Assembly: GCA_002706085.1 (NCBI GenBank)
Contig: PAJO01000035.1
Span: 86,348 to 132,134 of the forward strand
Source: Alcanivoracaceae bacterium
GTDB lineage: Bacteria > Pseudomonadota > Gammaproteobacteria > Pseudomonadales > Alcanivoracaceae
Reading direction: 5' to 3'
DNA: 45,787 bases
Each line of letters begins with the position of its first letter. Position 1 is the first letter of the stretch. The position numbers and the translations under genes are program-made. Positions 25,871-34,400 of the stretch are shown here, piece by piece. The notes below the pieces were generated by a model. That model worked only from the letters and a program-made list of their open reading frames with translations. It ran no database searches and had not been told where the DNA came from.

Positions 25871-26917
25871 ATGTCTCAGACGCCGTCTGCCATCCTTGTC
25901 GTCGGCCCGTCCTGGGTCGGCGACATGGTCATGGCACAAACCCTGTTCTCTGAACTGCGTCGCCAATACCCTGAGTGTGCCATTGATGTGCTGGCGCCCG
26001 CCTGGTGCCGGCCATTGCTGTCGCGCATGCCGGAAGTGCGAGACGCCCTGTCGTTGCCGTTCGATCATGGTGACCTGAAACTGGGCGAGCGCCATGCGCT
26101 GGGTAAGCGTTTGCGCGGCCAGTATCAGCAAGCCTATGTGCTCCCCAATTCCCTCAAGTCGGCGCTGGTGCCCTGGTCGGCGCGGATCCCGGTGCGTACC
26201 GGTTGGCGCGGCGAAATGCGTTACGGCTTGCTTAACGATGTGCGCAAGCTGGACAAGGACGCCTACCCGTTGATGGTGCAGCGTTTTGTGGCGCTGGCGT
26301 TGCCTGCCGATGCGCCGGTTCCGGGTTTGGAAAGCATCAAGGCGCCGCACCTGGACGTGAGTGAAGATGCCCGCCGTGCGGCCATGGACTGCCATGGGCT
26401 GAATACTGACAAACCGGTGCTGGGGCTGTGCCCCGGTGCGGAGTTTGGCCCTGCCAAGCGCTGGCCGGAACATCACTATGCGGCGGTGGCGCAGCACTGG
26501 ATCGATAACGGTGGTCAGGTGTGGATCTTCGGTTCTGCCAAGGATAAGCCGGTGGCGGATACCATCGTCGATTCCCTGACCGACGAGAGCCGTGACCGGG
26601 CCGCGGTGCTGGCGGGTAATACCTCCCTTGAAGAGGCGGTAGACCTGCTTTCGGCCACCGCGGCGGTGGTCAGCAATGACTCCGGTCTGATGCACATTGC
26701 CGCGGCGCTCAAGCGGCCGCTGGTGTCGGTGTACGGTTCCACGTCGCCGGGCTTTACGCCGCCGCTGGGTGACCGGGTGGCCGTGGTACGATTGGGGCTG
26801 GAATGCAGTCCCTGTTTCAAGCGCGAGTGCCCGTTGGGGCATCTGGACTGCCTGCGCCAGTTGCCACCCTCGCAGGTAATTGATGCACTTCAGCAGCTTG
26901 AAACTGCCGATGCCTGA
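25871..26917 (+). CDS. waaF: ADP-heptose:LPS heptosyltransferase II
   Basis: Adds the second L-glycero-D-manno-heptose to the LPS inner core on the cytosolic face of the inner membrane. The 348 residues belong to GT9. Markers are the N-terminal LVVGPSWVGDMVMAQTLF, LCPGAEFGPAKRWP, and the donor-site segment SNDSGLMHIAAALKRP followed by VYGSTSP. Uses ADP-heptose produced by HldE (39.8 kb). Opens the waa cluster; waaC follows by 11 bp. Confidence 0.95.
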   Translation: MSQTPSAILVVGPSWVGDMVMAQTLFSELRRQYPECAIDVLAPAWCRPLLSRMPEVRDALSLPFDHGDLKLGERHALGKRLRGQYQQAYVLPNSLKSALVPWSARIPVRTGWRGEMRYGLLNDVRKLDKDAYPLMVQRFVALALPADAPVPGLESIKAPHLDVSEDARRAAMDCHGLNTDKPVLGLCPGAEFGPAKRWPEHHYAAVAQHWIDNGGQVWIFGSAKDKPVADTIVDSLTDESRDRAAVLAGNTSLEEAVDLLSATAAVVSNDSGLMHIAAALKRPLVSVYGSTSPGFTPPLGDRVAVVRLGLECSPCFKRECPLGHLDCLRQLPPSQVIDALQQLETADA

Positions 26918-26928
26918 CCGGTGAAGCC

Positions 26929-27954
26929 ATGCGCGTGCTCCTGATCAAGACCTCTTCCATGGGGGATGTGATTCATACCCTGCCAGCCCTGACCGATGCG
27001 CTGGCGGCTGTCCCGACCCTGCAGGTTGACTGGGTGGTGGAAGAGGCCTTTGCCGAGTTGGCGCAACGCCATCCGGCGGTGGTCAATGTCTTTCCCTGTG
27101 CGCTGCGGCGGTGGCGCAAGCATCCCCTCAAGGCACGTCGGTCCGGCGAATGGGCCGCCTTCAAGGCAGCGCTACAAGCCGTTAAGTATGACGCGGTGAT
27201 CGATGCCCAAGGGCTGATAAAAAGTGCTTTTGTCACTCGCTTGGCTCGCGGCCCGAAGTTTGGTCTGGACAAGCATTCCGCCCGTGAGGGGCTGTCTGCA
27301 AGAGTGTTGGATCATCCCCTGTCGGTGGTGCGGGGGCAGCACGCCATTCAACGTGTGCGCCAGCTGTTTTCGCAGGCGCTGAATTACCCCCTGCCTGACG
27401 CCGCACCGGACTATGGATTGCCCCGCGACCATGTCCCTGCCCCGCTCAGTCAGCCGGCGGAACTGGTGTTCTGTCATGGCACCACCTGGCCGACTAAGCA
27501 TTACCCCGAGGGGTTCTGGCGGCAATTGCTGGAGCTGGCCACGGCAGAAGGGCACCGGGTGCACTTGCCCTGGGGTAATGACGAGGAGAAAGCCCGGGCC
27601 GAGCGCCTCGCTGCGGGGCTGGAGAGGGTCGCGGTGCTGCCGAAAATGGGGCTGGATTCCCTGACCGATAAACTGCTCGGGTGGGATGCCTTTATTGCTG
27701 TCGACACGGGCCTTGCCCACCTTGCGGCTGCCGCCGGCTTGCCCGGGGTGGCACTGTATGGCCCCACCGACCCGGTGTTGACCGGTGTGCAGGGGGTCCG
27801 GGCGTCGTCACTTGCGGCCGACTTCCCCTGTGCCCCCTGTGTGCAGGAGAGTTGCACCTATCGCGGAGAGTTGGGTAAAGGGGTGGACCCGCCCTGCTTC
27901 AGTACCCTCAAGCCGGAAACTGTCTGGCGGGCGTTGCGGAGGCAGAGCCTGTGA
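26929..27954 (+). CDS. waaC: ADP-heptose:LPS heptosyltransferase I
   Basis: Transfers the first heptose onto Kdo2-lipid A. GT9 family, 341 residues. It starts LLIKTSSMGDVIHTLPALTD, typical of WaaC, with the Asp of SSMGDV at the catalytic position, and carries DTGLAHLAAAAGLPGVALYGPTDP in the donor domain. Overlaps waaG by 4 bp (GTGA), so the two are translationally coupled. Confidence 0.95.
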   Translation: MRVLLIKTSSMGDVIHTLPALTDALAAVPTLQVDWVVEEAFAELAQRHPAVVNVFPCALRRWRKHPLKARRSGEWAAFKAALQAVKYDAVIDAQGLIKSAFVTRLARGPKFGLDKHSAREGLSARVLDHPLSVVRGQHAIQRVRQLFSQALNYPLPDAAPDYGLPRDHVPAPLSQPAELVFCHGTTWPTKHYPEGFWRQLLELATAEGHRVHLPWGNDEEKARAERLAAGLERVAVLPKMGLDSLTDKLLGWDAFIAVDTGLAHLAAAAGLPGVALYGPTDPVLTGVQGVRASSLAADFPCAPCVQESCTYRGELGKGVDPPCFSTLKPETVWRALRRQSL

Positions 27955-29048
27955 AGTGCGTGATGGTGCTTTACCACTATTTCCCCTGGGGCGGGCTGCA
28001 ACGGGATTTTGCCCGCATCGCCCGCGAGGCCGTTGCCCGTGGACATCAGGTCCAGGCGCTGGTGAGCGAATGGCAGGGCGAGCCCCTGCAGGGCGTCACC
28101 ATCACAACGGTGCCCGTACGGGGGCGAAGCAACCATGGAAGGATGGCCCGTTTTGCCGCAGGCGTGCAGCAGTATCTCGCCGAGACCCCTCATGATCGGG
28201 TGCTGGGCTTCAATCGTTTGCCGGGTCTGGACGTTTATTTCGCTGCGGACAGCTGTTTTGCGGAACATGTGGCAGGCAAACCTGGCGTGGTTCGCTGGTT
28301 GCCCCGTTATGCCACCTACCTGAAACTGGAGCAGCAGGTGGTCGCAGAGTCGGGGCCGCGGCTGTTGTTTCTGAACGAGCACCAGCGAGATCAGTACCGG
28401 GCGCATTATGCCTTGCCGGAAAGTCGCTACCAGGTGTTGCCGCCGGGCGTGGAAGCGGATCGTCGTCGCCCGGCTAATCATGCGGCGTTGCGCGAACAGA
28501 TTCGCACGGCACTGGGTGTCGCTTCGGGAGCGCCCTTGCTGTTATTTCTGGGCTCCGGTTTCAAGGTGAAGGGGCTCGACCGCGCGCTGGCGGCTTTCGC
28601 CACATTGCCGTCGCAGGCGCATTTGATGATTGTGGGCAATGACGATGCCGCACCTTACCTGCGTGATCTACAGGCGGCCACCCGTGAGCGAATTCATGTA
28701 CTGGGTCCCCGTGATGACGTGCCCGCCCTGATGCAAGGGGCGGATCTGTTGTTGCATCCGGCCTATCGGGAGTCGGCGGGTATGGTGTTGCTGGAGGCAA
28801 CGGTGGCCGGGTTACCGGTGTTGACCACGGATACCTGTGGTTATGCCCGCTATGTGCAGGAGGCAGGGTCTGGAGAGGTGATTGCCTCGCCGTTCGAGCA
28901 GCATAGCCTCAATTGCACCCTGGCGGACATGTTGGCTCAGCTGCCTGGCACTTGGTCTGTCGCAGGTGTCGAATATGGGCAACAGGAGAGTCTTTATCGG
29001 CTGCCGGAAATTGTGGTTGACTTGTTGGAGGAGAGGGGGAATGACTGA
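27951..29048 (+). CDS. waaG: LPS core glucosyltransferase WaaG
   Basis: A GT4 (GT-B fold) transferase of 365 residues that adds the first hexose to heptose II of the core. Visible: the N-terminal YHYFPWGGLQRDFARIA, the nucleotide-sugar domain starting LLLFLGSGFKVKGLDRAL, and the EX7E-like region HPAYRESAGMVLLEATVAG. It starts with GTG (27951), overlapping the waaC stop, and its end overlaps waaP by 8 bp. Confidence 0.93.
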   Translation: MKCVMVLYHYFPWGGLQRDFARIAREAVARGHQVQALVSEWQGEPLQGVTITTVPVRGRSNHGRMARFAAGVQQYLAETPHDRVLGFNRLPGLDVYFAADSCFAEHVAGKPGVVRWLPRYATYLKLEQQVVAESGPRLLFLNEHQRDQYRAHYALPESRYQVLPPGVEADRRRPANHAALREQIRTALGVASGAPLLLFLGSGFKVKGLDRALAAFATLPSQAHLMIVGNDDAAPYLRDLQAATRERIHVLGPRDDVPALMQGADLLLHPAYRESAGMVLLEATVAGLPVLTTDTCGYARYVQEAGSGEVIASPFEQHSLNCTLADMLAQLPGTWSVAGVEYGQQESLYRLPEIVVDLLEERGND

Positions 29049-29865
29049 GTTATTCCTGCGTGAAGAGTTTCTTTCCGCTTGGGAAGGGCAGGATCCCTTT
29101 TCTCGGGTTCAGAGGTTGGACGGGGATGTCTTTCGCAGTAAGGAAGGGCGGCGTACGCTGCGTTTTTTTCAAGCGGGGCAGTCCTACTTCCTCAAATATC
29201 ACCAAGGCGTTGGTTGGGGCGAGGTGATCAAGAATCTGCTGCAGGGGCGAGCGCCGGTGGTCAGTGCTCGTAACGAGTACTTGGCCAGCTTGGCACTGGC
29301 CGAGGCCGGGGTGGATACCCTGACGCCGGCGGCCTATGGCTGCCGTGGCCATAACCCGGCGGCGGTAGAAAGTTTTCTGATTACCGATGACCTGGTCGGC
29401 ACCGTCAGCCTGGAGGATTACTGCCGGGGCTGGCCGGACCAGCCGCCCCCGGTGGCACAAAAGCGGCGGCTGTTGCACAAGGTGATGTGGATGGCCGCCA
29501 CCATGCACGGTTGCGGCATCAATCATCGTGATTTTTACCTGTGTCACTTCCTGCTGGTGCCGGAGAGCCTGGAGCAGGGTAGCAGTGTGGCGCAGATTCG
29601 CTGTCATCTGATCGACCTGCACCGGGCCGGCCTGCGCCGGGCTGTGCCGCTGCGCTGGCGTATCAAGGATGTGGCCGGGCTGTTCTATTCCGCCATGGAT
29701 ATCGGTCTCACCCGCCGGGACCTGCTGCGGGCCATGGCCCTCTATACCGGCAAGAGCTGGCGTCGCACGCTAAGCGAAGAACGGTCTTTCTGGCTGGCCG
29801 TGCGCCGGCGGGCGGAAACCCTTTATCAAAAAGACATGGGCCGGGAGGCGCCACGTTGGATCTGA
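29041..29865 (+). CDS. waaP: LPS core heptose I kinase WaaP
   Basis: Phosphorylates heptose I of the inner core using ATP; in P. aeruginosa the homologue is essential. The 274 residues have a protein-kinase-like fold with the WaaP catalytic loop NHRDFYLCHFLL (Asp164) and the metal Asp192 in IDLHRAG. Lys52 in YFLKYHQG fits the ATP-binding Lys. I take the ATG at 29041, which overlaps waaG by 8 bp; a longer reading from 28882 would lie within waaG. Confidence 0.94.
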   Translation: MTELFLREEFLSAWEGQDPFSRVQRLDGDVFRSKEGRRTLRFFQAGQSYFLKYHQGVGWGEVIKNLLQGRAPVVSARNEYLASLALAEAGVDTLTPAAYGCRGHNPAAVESFLITDDLVGTVSLEDYCRGWPDQPPPVAQKRRLLHKVMWMAATMHGCGINHRDFYLCHFLLVPESLEQGSSVAQIRCHLIDLHRAGLRRAVPLRWRIKDVAGLFYSAMDIGLTRRDLLRAMALYTGKSWRRTLSEERSFWLAVRRRAETLYQKDMGREAPRWI

Positions 29866-30644
29866 AAACCCATCGCAGTGCCGTGGCCATGATTGGCTAT
29901 CATCAGGCCGGGCCGGTTCAGCCGTTGCTGGAGGGGGGGGCTGTTGATCAATGGTTTGATCAGCCGCATCGCTCCCTCAAGCACAATGCCAAGGTGGATG
30001 CCCGTTTGTTGTCGTCGTCCTCCGAGCCGGTGTTCGTCAAGCAATACAAGGTGGCCAGCCGTCTGCGCCGGGCACTGGTGGCGCTGACCGGCTTCCGGGC
30101 CCGGCGTATGTTCCGCCTTTCCCTGTGCCTGTTGGCCATTGGCGTGCGCGTGCCGCAGCCGCTGGCCTATGTGCTGGATCGCCGTCGTGACCGGCTGTCC
30201 TCCTTTTTTGTTTGTGAGGCGTTGCGGGCCCGGGATCTGAAGAGTGTTGCCTGCGGGCCGGGGCTCGACCAGATCGGCGGCGAAGCCCGGGTGTTTGAGC
30301 GTGTGGGCTCCATGCTGGTGGCGCTCCATGGAGCAGGTTTTGCCCATGGTGACATGAAATGGGCCAACCTGATGGTCGATGAGGCGTCCCGGGAACTGAT
30401 CCTGATCGATCTGGATGGCTTGCGGCGCCCCTGGCTGTTTCGCAACAAGCGCTTTGGCCGCGATCTGGCCCGGTTTATTCTCAATGCCAGAGAGCTGGGG
30501 GCCGCCCCGGACAATATTGATACCCTGCTGGCAATGTACTCGCGGGCGCGGGGGCGCTCCGTGGACCAGGTCCGGGCGGACCTGACGCCGGCTTATAATA
30601 AACTTGCCAGACGGCATCGCGACAAATACGGGTCGACAGTGTGA
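29856..30644 (+). CDS. InaA/WaaP-family LPS core kinase (second)
   Basis: A 262-residue kinase-fold protein. Catalytic loop AHGDMKWANLM (Asp166, Asn171), metal Asp185 in LILIDLDG, probable ATP Lys62 in PVFVKQYK. Likely phosphorylates another core sugar. The start is TTG (29856) with GGGAGG 8 nt upstream, overlapping waaP by 10 bp; ATG at 29889 is the alternative. A run of eight G at 29933-29940 lies in codons 26-29 and could slip. It corresponds by position to the PA5008-type kinases downstream of waaP in P. aeruginosa. Confidence 0.85.
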   Translation: MDLKTHRSAVAMIGYHQAGPVQPLLEGGAVDQWFDQPHRSLKHNAKVDARLLSSSSEPVFVKQYKVASRLRRALVALTGFRARRMFRLSLCLLAIGVRVPQPLAYVLDRRRDRLSSFFVCEALRARDLKSVACGPGLDQIGGEARVFERVGSMLVALHGAGFAHGDMKWANLMVDEASRELILIDLDGLRRPWLFRNKRFGRDLARFILNARELGAAPDNIDTLLAMYSRARGRSVDQVRADLTPAYNKLARRHRDKYGSTV

Positions 30645-32575
30645 TGAATGAATTGTCGGATATGGGGCTGATTTTCCTGAAACTGTTCAGCGGCATGCTG
30701 GCGGTGCTGTACATGCAGCGCAAGATCTATGCGCTGCGCAACTATGTGGAAACCCGCCCCTGTCTGGACGATTTATGGATGCTGGCGCTGGTGGCGCTGG
30801 CGGTGGCCGCCACTGCACCGGTGCCCTGGTTGCACGGTGTGCTGCTGACCGTGGTGACGGTTTCCATGCTGATCATGTGGCTGGATGCAGTGCTGGTGCA
30901 CCTGTTCGGCTTTGAGGTCAATCTCAGTAATATCCGCATTTTCCTGCAGGGGGCGGAAAGTTTTTCCGGCGATTCCCGGGAGTTGCTCGATAACCTGAAA
31001 AAACGCTCCTGGTTTCTGGCTGCACCGCTGGCGGTGGTGATGCTGGCGCTATCCTCCTTTCTCAACATGGAAGCCTGGAACGATGGCGAACAGATTGCCT
31101 GGAGCGGCTTTCTTGCCCTGTTTCTGGTGGGTATTACCAAGAGCCGGTTTCGTCTGGTCGGCGCGCCGGTGTGGCTGGGGCTGGCGGGGCTGGCTTATCT
31201 GGTGATCGAGCACCTGGACGATCTGCCGGTGCTGCTCTGGCAGCACGTTTTTGCCTGGTCGGCGCTGGCGCTGGTGGTGCTGGTTTTTGCCGCCAAGCTG
31301 TTCGGGCGCGGGGTGGCCAGCCGTTTCTTCTCGGCCCGCTCTCCGGTTCGTGATTTCATCCATGGCGCCCGGTTGCGGCCCAGCAAGTCGGTGACCCTGA
31401 GCGAAGCGGACCGTCAGCGTTTTGTCTCTCTGCCGCAGGCGTCGCCAGTGCCCAGTGAGGCCTTTGGCCGTTGCCGGGGGGCCAGCGTGATCATGATCAC
31501 CATGGAGTCGCTGGCGCGGGATTACATCCAGCCCTACAACCCGGAAGGGGCGGATCTGCCCTGGCTGAAAAGTCTGGCGGCCCAGGGGCTGGTGTCCGAT
31601 AACCACTATGCCTGCTGCCCGAATACCAACCGGGCCATCCAGCATATCTATCAGGGCAACTATCCCTGCTCGCCGGATTACCCCTTCCTGCCGCTGCTCA
31701 AGGCGGCCGGTTACAGCACCACCTACATGATGATTTCCCGAACCCGCTTTTTTAACCTCTGCGATATTCTGGCGGATATCGGATTTGACCGGGTGCTGGA
31801 CCGCGATAGCCAGGGGCTGGAGCCGGCCCGCGGCGATTATGCCTTCCTCGATCAGGTGGATGCCATCAATGAGGCCCTGGGTGAGGGGCCCTTCTTTCTG
31901 CATCTGAAAAACGAGCAGACCCATTCACCTTATCAGGTGGTGGAAAAGGCGCGTTTCAGTCGGCACAGCGATGAAAGTCGTGAAGCGCATTTCAAGAATG
32001 CCGCCGAAGAAGCGGATGAGGTCATGGCCCGCTTTCTTGCCGCACTGGGCGAGCGCCGTGACCTGTCAAATACCCTGATCGTCTATACCGGTGACCATGG
32101 TCAGAGCTTCGGGGAATTCGGTTATGTGTCCCACTCCAGTGCCAGCGTCAATCCCCAGGTGCGGGTGCCGTTGGTGATGCAGCACCCAAAGCTGGATGCC
32201 GCCACCCTGAATCGCTCCACCCATTTTGATCTGATGCCCACGGTTCTGGATCTGCTGGGCATCGAATGCCCGGCGCCGGTGTTTGGTCGTACCCTGATGG
32301 CCGGTGACAACAACCGGCCCCTGTTGCTTTATTCGCAGACTCGCAAGGGCAATGCGCCGTCCAATGCCAGCCTGCTGGATGGCGATGACAAGATCATGGT
32401 GGACCTGATCTACGGCTATCGTTACCGCCTTGGTGCGGATGATCATCTACGCCAGAAAATCCCCCCGGCCCAGGCGGCCTATCAGGAAACGCTGATGTAC
32501 GCGGCCATGGATACGCGTGGGCTGATAAGCGATTCGGCCTTTTCTCCGCGCCAGAAGACCGGAGGTGATCAGTGA
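30644..32575 (+). CDS. Membrane-bound sulfatase/LtaS-like phospho-alcohol transferase
   Basis: A 643-residue protein with about five membrane helices in residues 5-220 and a periplasmic alkaline-phosphatase-superfamily domain (about 275-590). Visible active-site elements are MITMESLARD (Glu288 as metal ligand), CCPNTNRAIQ (Thr328 as likely nucleophile), LKNEQTHSPY (His427) and YTGDHGQSFGE (Asp484, His485). This is the layout of phosphoethanolamine and phosphoglycerol transferases. In this operon it probably decorates core phosphates or sugars. ATG at 30644 overlaps the previous stop (TGATG). The donor cannot be told from sequence. Confidence 0.85.
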   Translation: MNELSDMGLIFLKLFSGMLAVLYMQRKIYALRNYVETRPCLDDLWMLALVALAVAATAPVPWLHGVLLTVVTVSMLIMWLDAVLVHLFGFEVNLSNIRIFLQGAESFSGDSRELLDNLKKRSWFLAAPLAVVMLALSSFLNMEAWNDGEQIAWSGFLALFLVGITKSRFRLVGAPVWLGLAGLAYLVIEHLDDLPVLLWQHVFAWSALALVVLVFAAKLFGRGVASRFFSARSPVRDFIHGARLRPSKSVTLSEADRQRFVSLPQASPVPSEAFGRCRGASVIMITMESLARDYIQPYNPEGADLPWLKSLAAQGLVSDNHYACCPNTNRAIQHIYQGNYPCSPDYPFLPLLKAAGYSTTYMMISRTRFFNLCDILADIGFDRVLDRDSQGLEPARGDYAFLDQVDAINEALGEGPFFLHLKNEQTHSPYQVVEKARFSRHSDESREAHFKNAAEEADEVMARFLAALGERRDLSNTLIVYTGDHGQSFGEFGYVSHSSASVNPQVRVPLVMQHPKLDAATLNRSTHFDLMPTVLDLLGIECPAPVFGRTLMAGDNNRPLLLYSQTRKGNAPSNASLLDGDDKIMVDLIYGYRYRLGADDHLRQKIPPAQAAYQETLMYAAMDTRGLISDSAFSPRQKTGGDQ

Positions 32576-33711
32576 CGCCGCCATTGCCACGGGTGTTGTT
32601 TCTGGCCATGAGCCGCAATCAGGAAAAACATTTTCGTGCCCTGGCCGAACAGATGCCAGTGGACGGCCGGGTCATCAATGCCAAGCACCCCGGGCGTGGC
32701 CCCTGGCTCAAGGCCCTGGGCTGGCTCTGGCGGCGCCGTGGCCAGTTGCCGGGCTGGCTGCGCTTTCGGGTCAGCAAGGGGCAGCTCAATGACGGTGCCC
32801 ACGGGCGCTGGTTCCGGTTCGGCCTGGGGTTGCGCATTGCTCACCTGATGGCCGGCCTGATGCGGCAGGTCCGTGACTGGCAACCGCAGGTGCTGTTCGT
32901 GCTCAACGGGGCTCACTACAAACAGCAGGCGGCCATCAGCTGGGCCCGGGAAGCCGGTCTCAAGGTGGCCTATCTGGAGTTGGGCTTTCTGCCCAATACC
33001 ATGGCGCTGGATGGTGCCGGGGTGAATTATGCCAACAGCATTCCCCGGCAGGCCGCTTTTTATCGCAACTACTCGCCCCGGGGAGAGGTCGCGGATGCCA
33101 CCCTGGTGCGGCGGCCACCACGCAAGCCGGTGGGCGAGCCCATCGAGCTGCCAGCGCGCTACCTGTTCGTGCCTTTCCAGGTGTATGACGATACCCAGAT
33201 CCTGATCCATTCGCCCTGGGTTCCCAGTATGGAAGCGCTTTACCAGGCGCTGGTCGAGACGGTGGATGCCCTGCCGGGTGACTGTGTTTATGTGGTCAAG
33301 GAGCACCCCACCTCCAAAAAAGCCTATCCGGAACTGCATGGGCGCCACCCCCGTATCCTGTTTGCCAACGCCAACGACACCCAGCAACTGATCGAGCGTT
33401 CGCTGGGGGTGATCACGGTCAACTCCACCGTCGGCATCGAAAGCCTGCTGCTGGGGCGGCCGGTGATTACGCTGGGTAACGCCTGTTACAACATCGAAGA
33501 ACTGGTTGCCCATGCCGATAACCGGGATACCCTGTGCGGGCTGGTTAGCGACCCGCAGGCGCTGCCGTTTGATGGCGCGCTGGTGCGTCATTTCGTCGCC
33601 TGGTTGCGCGAGCAGTATCTGGTGCCAGGGCGCTGGCCGGAATACGGGCCTGATTATCCGCGGCGCATGCGCGAGAGATTGGATCAGATCCTGTCCGGGG
33701 AGCCGTTCTGA
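32572..33711 (+). CDS. KpsS/LipB-like polysaccharide synthesis protein (Kdo-transferase-like)
   Basis: A 379-residue protein with the capsule-polysaccharide-synthesis (PF05159-like) pattern: FVPFQVYDDTQI, VVKEHPTSKK, and the strongly typical ITVNSTVGIESLLLGRPVITLG followed by NACYNIE. Relatives are the retaining Kdo transferases of capsule linkers. Within an LPS-core operon it may add a Kdo-like residue to the core; this is inference. It starts with GTG, overlapping the previous stop (GTGA), after a near-perfect Shine-Dalgarno GGAGGTGATC. Confidence 0.78.
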   Translation: MTPPLPRVLFLAMSRNQEKHFRALAEQMPVDGRVINAKHPGRGPWLKALGWLWRRRGQLPGWLRFRVSKGQLNDGAHGRWFRFGLGLRIAHLMAGLMRQVRDWQPQVLFVLNGAHYKQQAAISWAREAGLKVAYLELGFLPNTMALDGAGVNYANSIPRQAAFYRNYSPRGEVADATLVRRPPRKPVGEPIELPARYLFVPFQVYDDTQILIHSPWVPSMEALYQALVETVDALPGDCVYVVKEHPTSKKAYPELHGRHPRILFANANDTQQLIERSLGVITVNSTVGIESLLLGRPVITLGNACYNIEELVAHADNRDTLCGLVSDPQALPFDGALVRHFVAWLREQYLVPGRWPEYGPDYPRRMRERLDQILSGEPF

Positions 33712-34400
33712 TGTGGCGCTACCGGCCTAGCCCGCTGGAACTTGATGCCTTGCTGAAAGAGGCTGGTTCGCCGATTTCCGGTGCCGGCACGACTACCCGG
33801 GTGTACGCTCTGGAGATTGACGGTGAGCCCTTTTTCCTCAAGCTCAGTGAGTCGGAGTCGCTGAAAAGCCTGTTACCTCGACTCTGGAAGGTCCGTGCCT
33901 GGTGTTCCTCGACGGAGCTTGAGGGGCGCAACCTGCAATGGCTGGCTGGCCAGGGGGTGGCGGTGATACCGGTGCAGACGCTTGCCACCCGTTACCGGTT
34001 CGGCTTGCCGGTGGCCGGCTTCATGCTCAGTCGGGCCCAGCCTGGTGACTCCCTGGAAGCACTGTTGCAGAGCGCGCCGTCGCCCAGGCGCAGCGAACTG
34101 GCCGAGGCCTATGGTGCCCTGTGTGCTCAATTGCATGGCCTGGGTGTTTATGAGCCCCTGCGCGCCAAGGATGTGATTGTCGACCGACATCAGCTGATCT
34201 TGCTGGACCGGGAAAAACCGCCGGGTCGGCCCGGTTGGCATAAACAGGCCGCGCTGCGCTCCCTGGAGCGCGCCTGGTATCGAAACCGGCGCAGTGGCCT
34301 GGTGCTGGATGCGACGCGCAGCGAGGCGTTCGTCAGGGGCTACTGCCGTGTCTGTGCGCAGGCGGATGCCTTATCCGTGGCCGGCAGGGTGAAGGGTTAG
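33711..34400 (+). CDS. Kinase-fold protein of the InaA/LPS kinase group, catalytic loop degenerate
   Basis: 229 residues. It keeps Lys44 (FFLKLSE), Glu71 (ELEGRNLQWL) and the metal Asp166 (LILLDREKP), but the catalytic loop reads LHGLGVYEPLRAKDVIV, where active relatives have H-G-D-x5-N. The Asp is replaced by Leu149 if aligned without gaps. It may be a pseudokinase, or a family variant with a shifted base. Overlaps the preceding gene by 1 bp (TGATG). Its stop overlaps the stop of the convergent kinase gene (TTAG, 34397-34400). Confidence 0.7.
   Translation: MWRYRPSPLELDALLKEAGSPISGAGTTTRVYALEIDGEPFFLKLSESESLKSLLPRLWKVRAWCSSTELEGRNLQWLAGQGVAVIPVQTLATRYRFGLPVAGFMLSRAQPGDSLEALLQSAPSPRRSELAEAYGALCAQLHGLGVYEPLRAKDVIVDRHQLILLDREKPPGRPGWHKQAALRSLERAWYRNRRSGLVLDATRSEAFVRGYCRVCAQADALSVAGRVKG

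Noticed and set aside
28882..29040. Longer N-terminus for WaaP starting within waaG
   Set aside because: Would overlap waaG by over 160 bp and add residues not seen in the family; the ATG at 29041 gives normal length.
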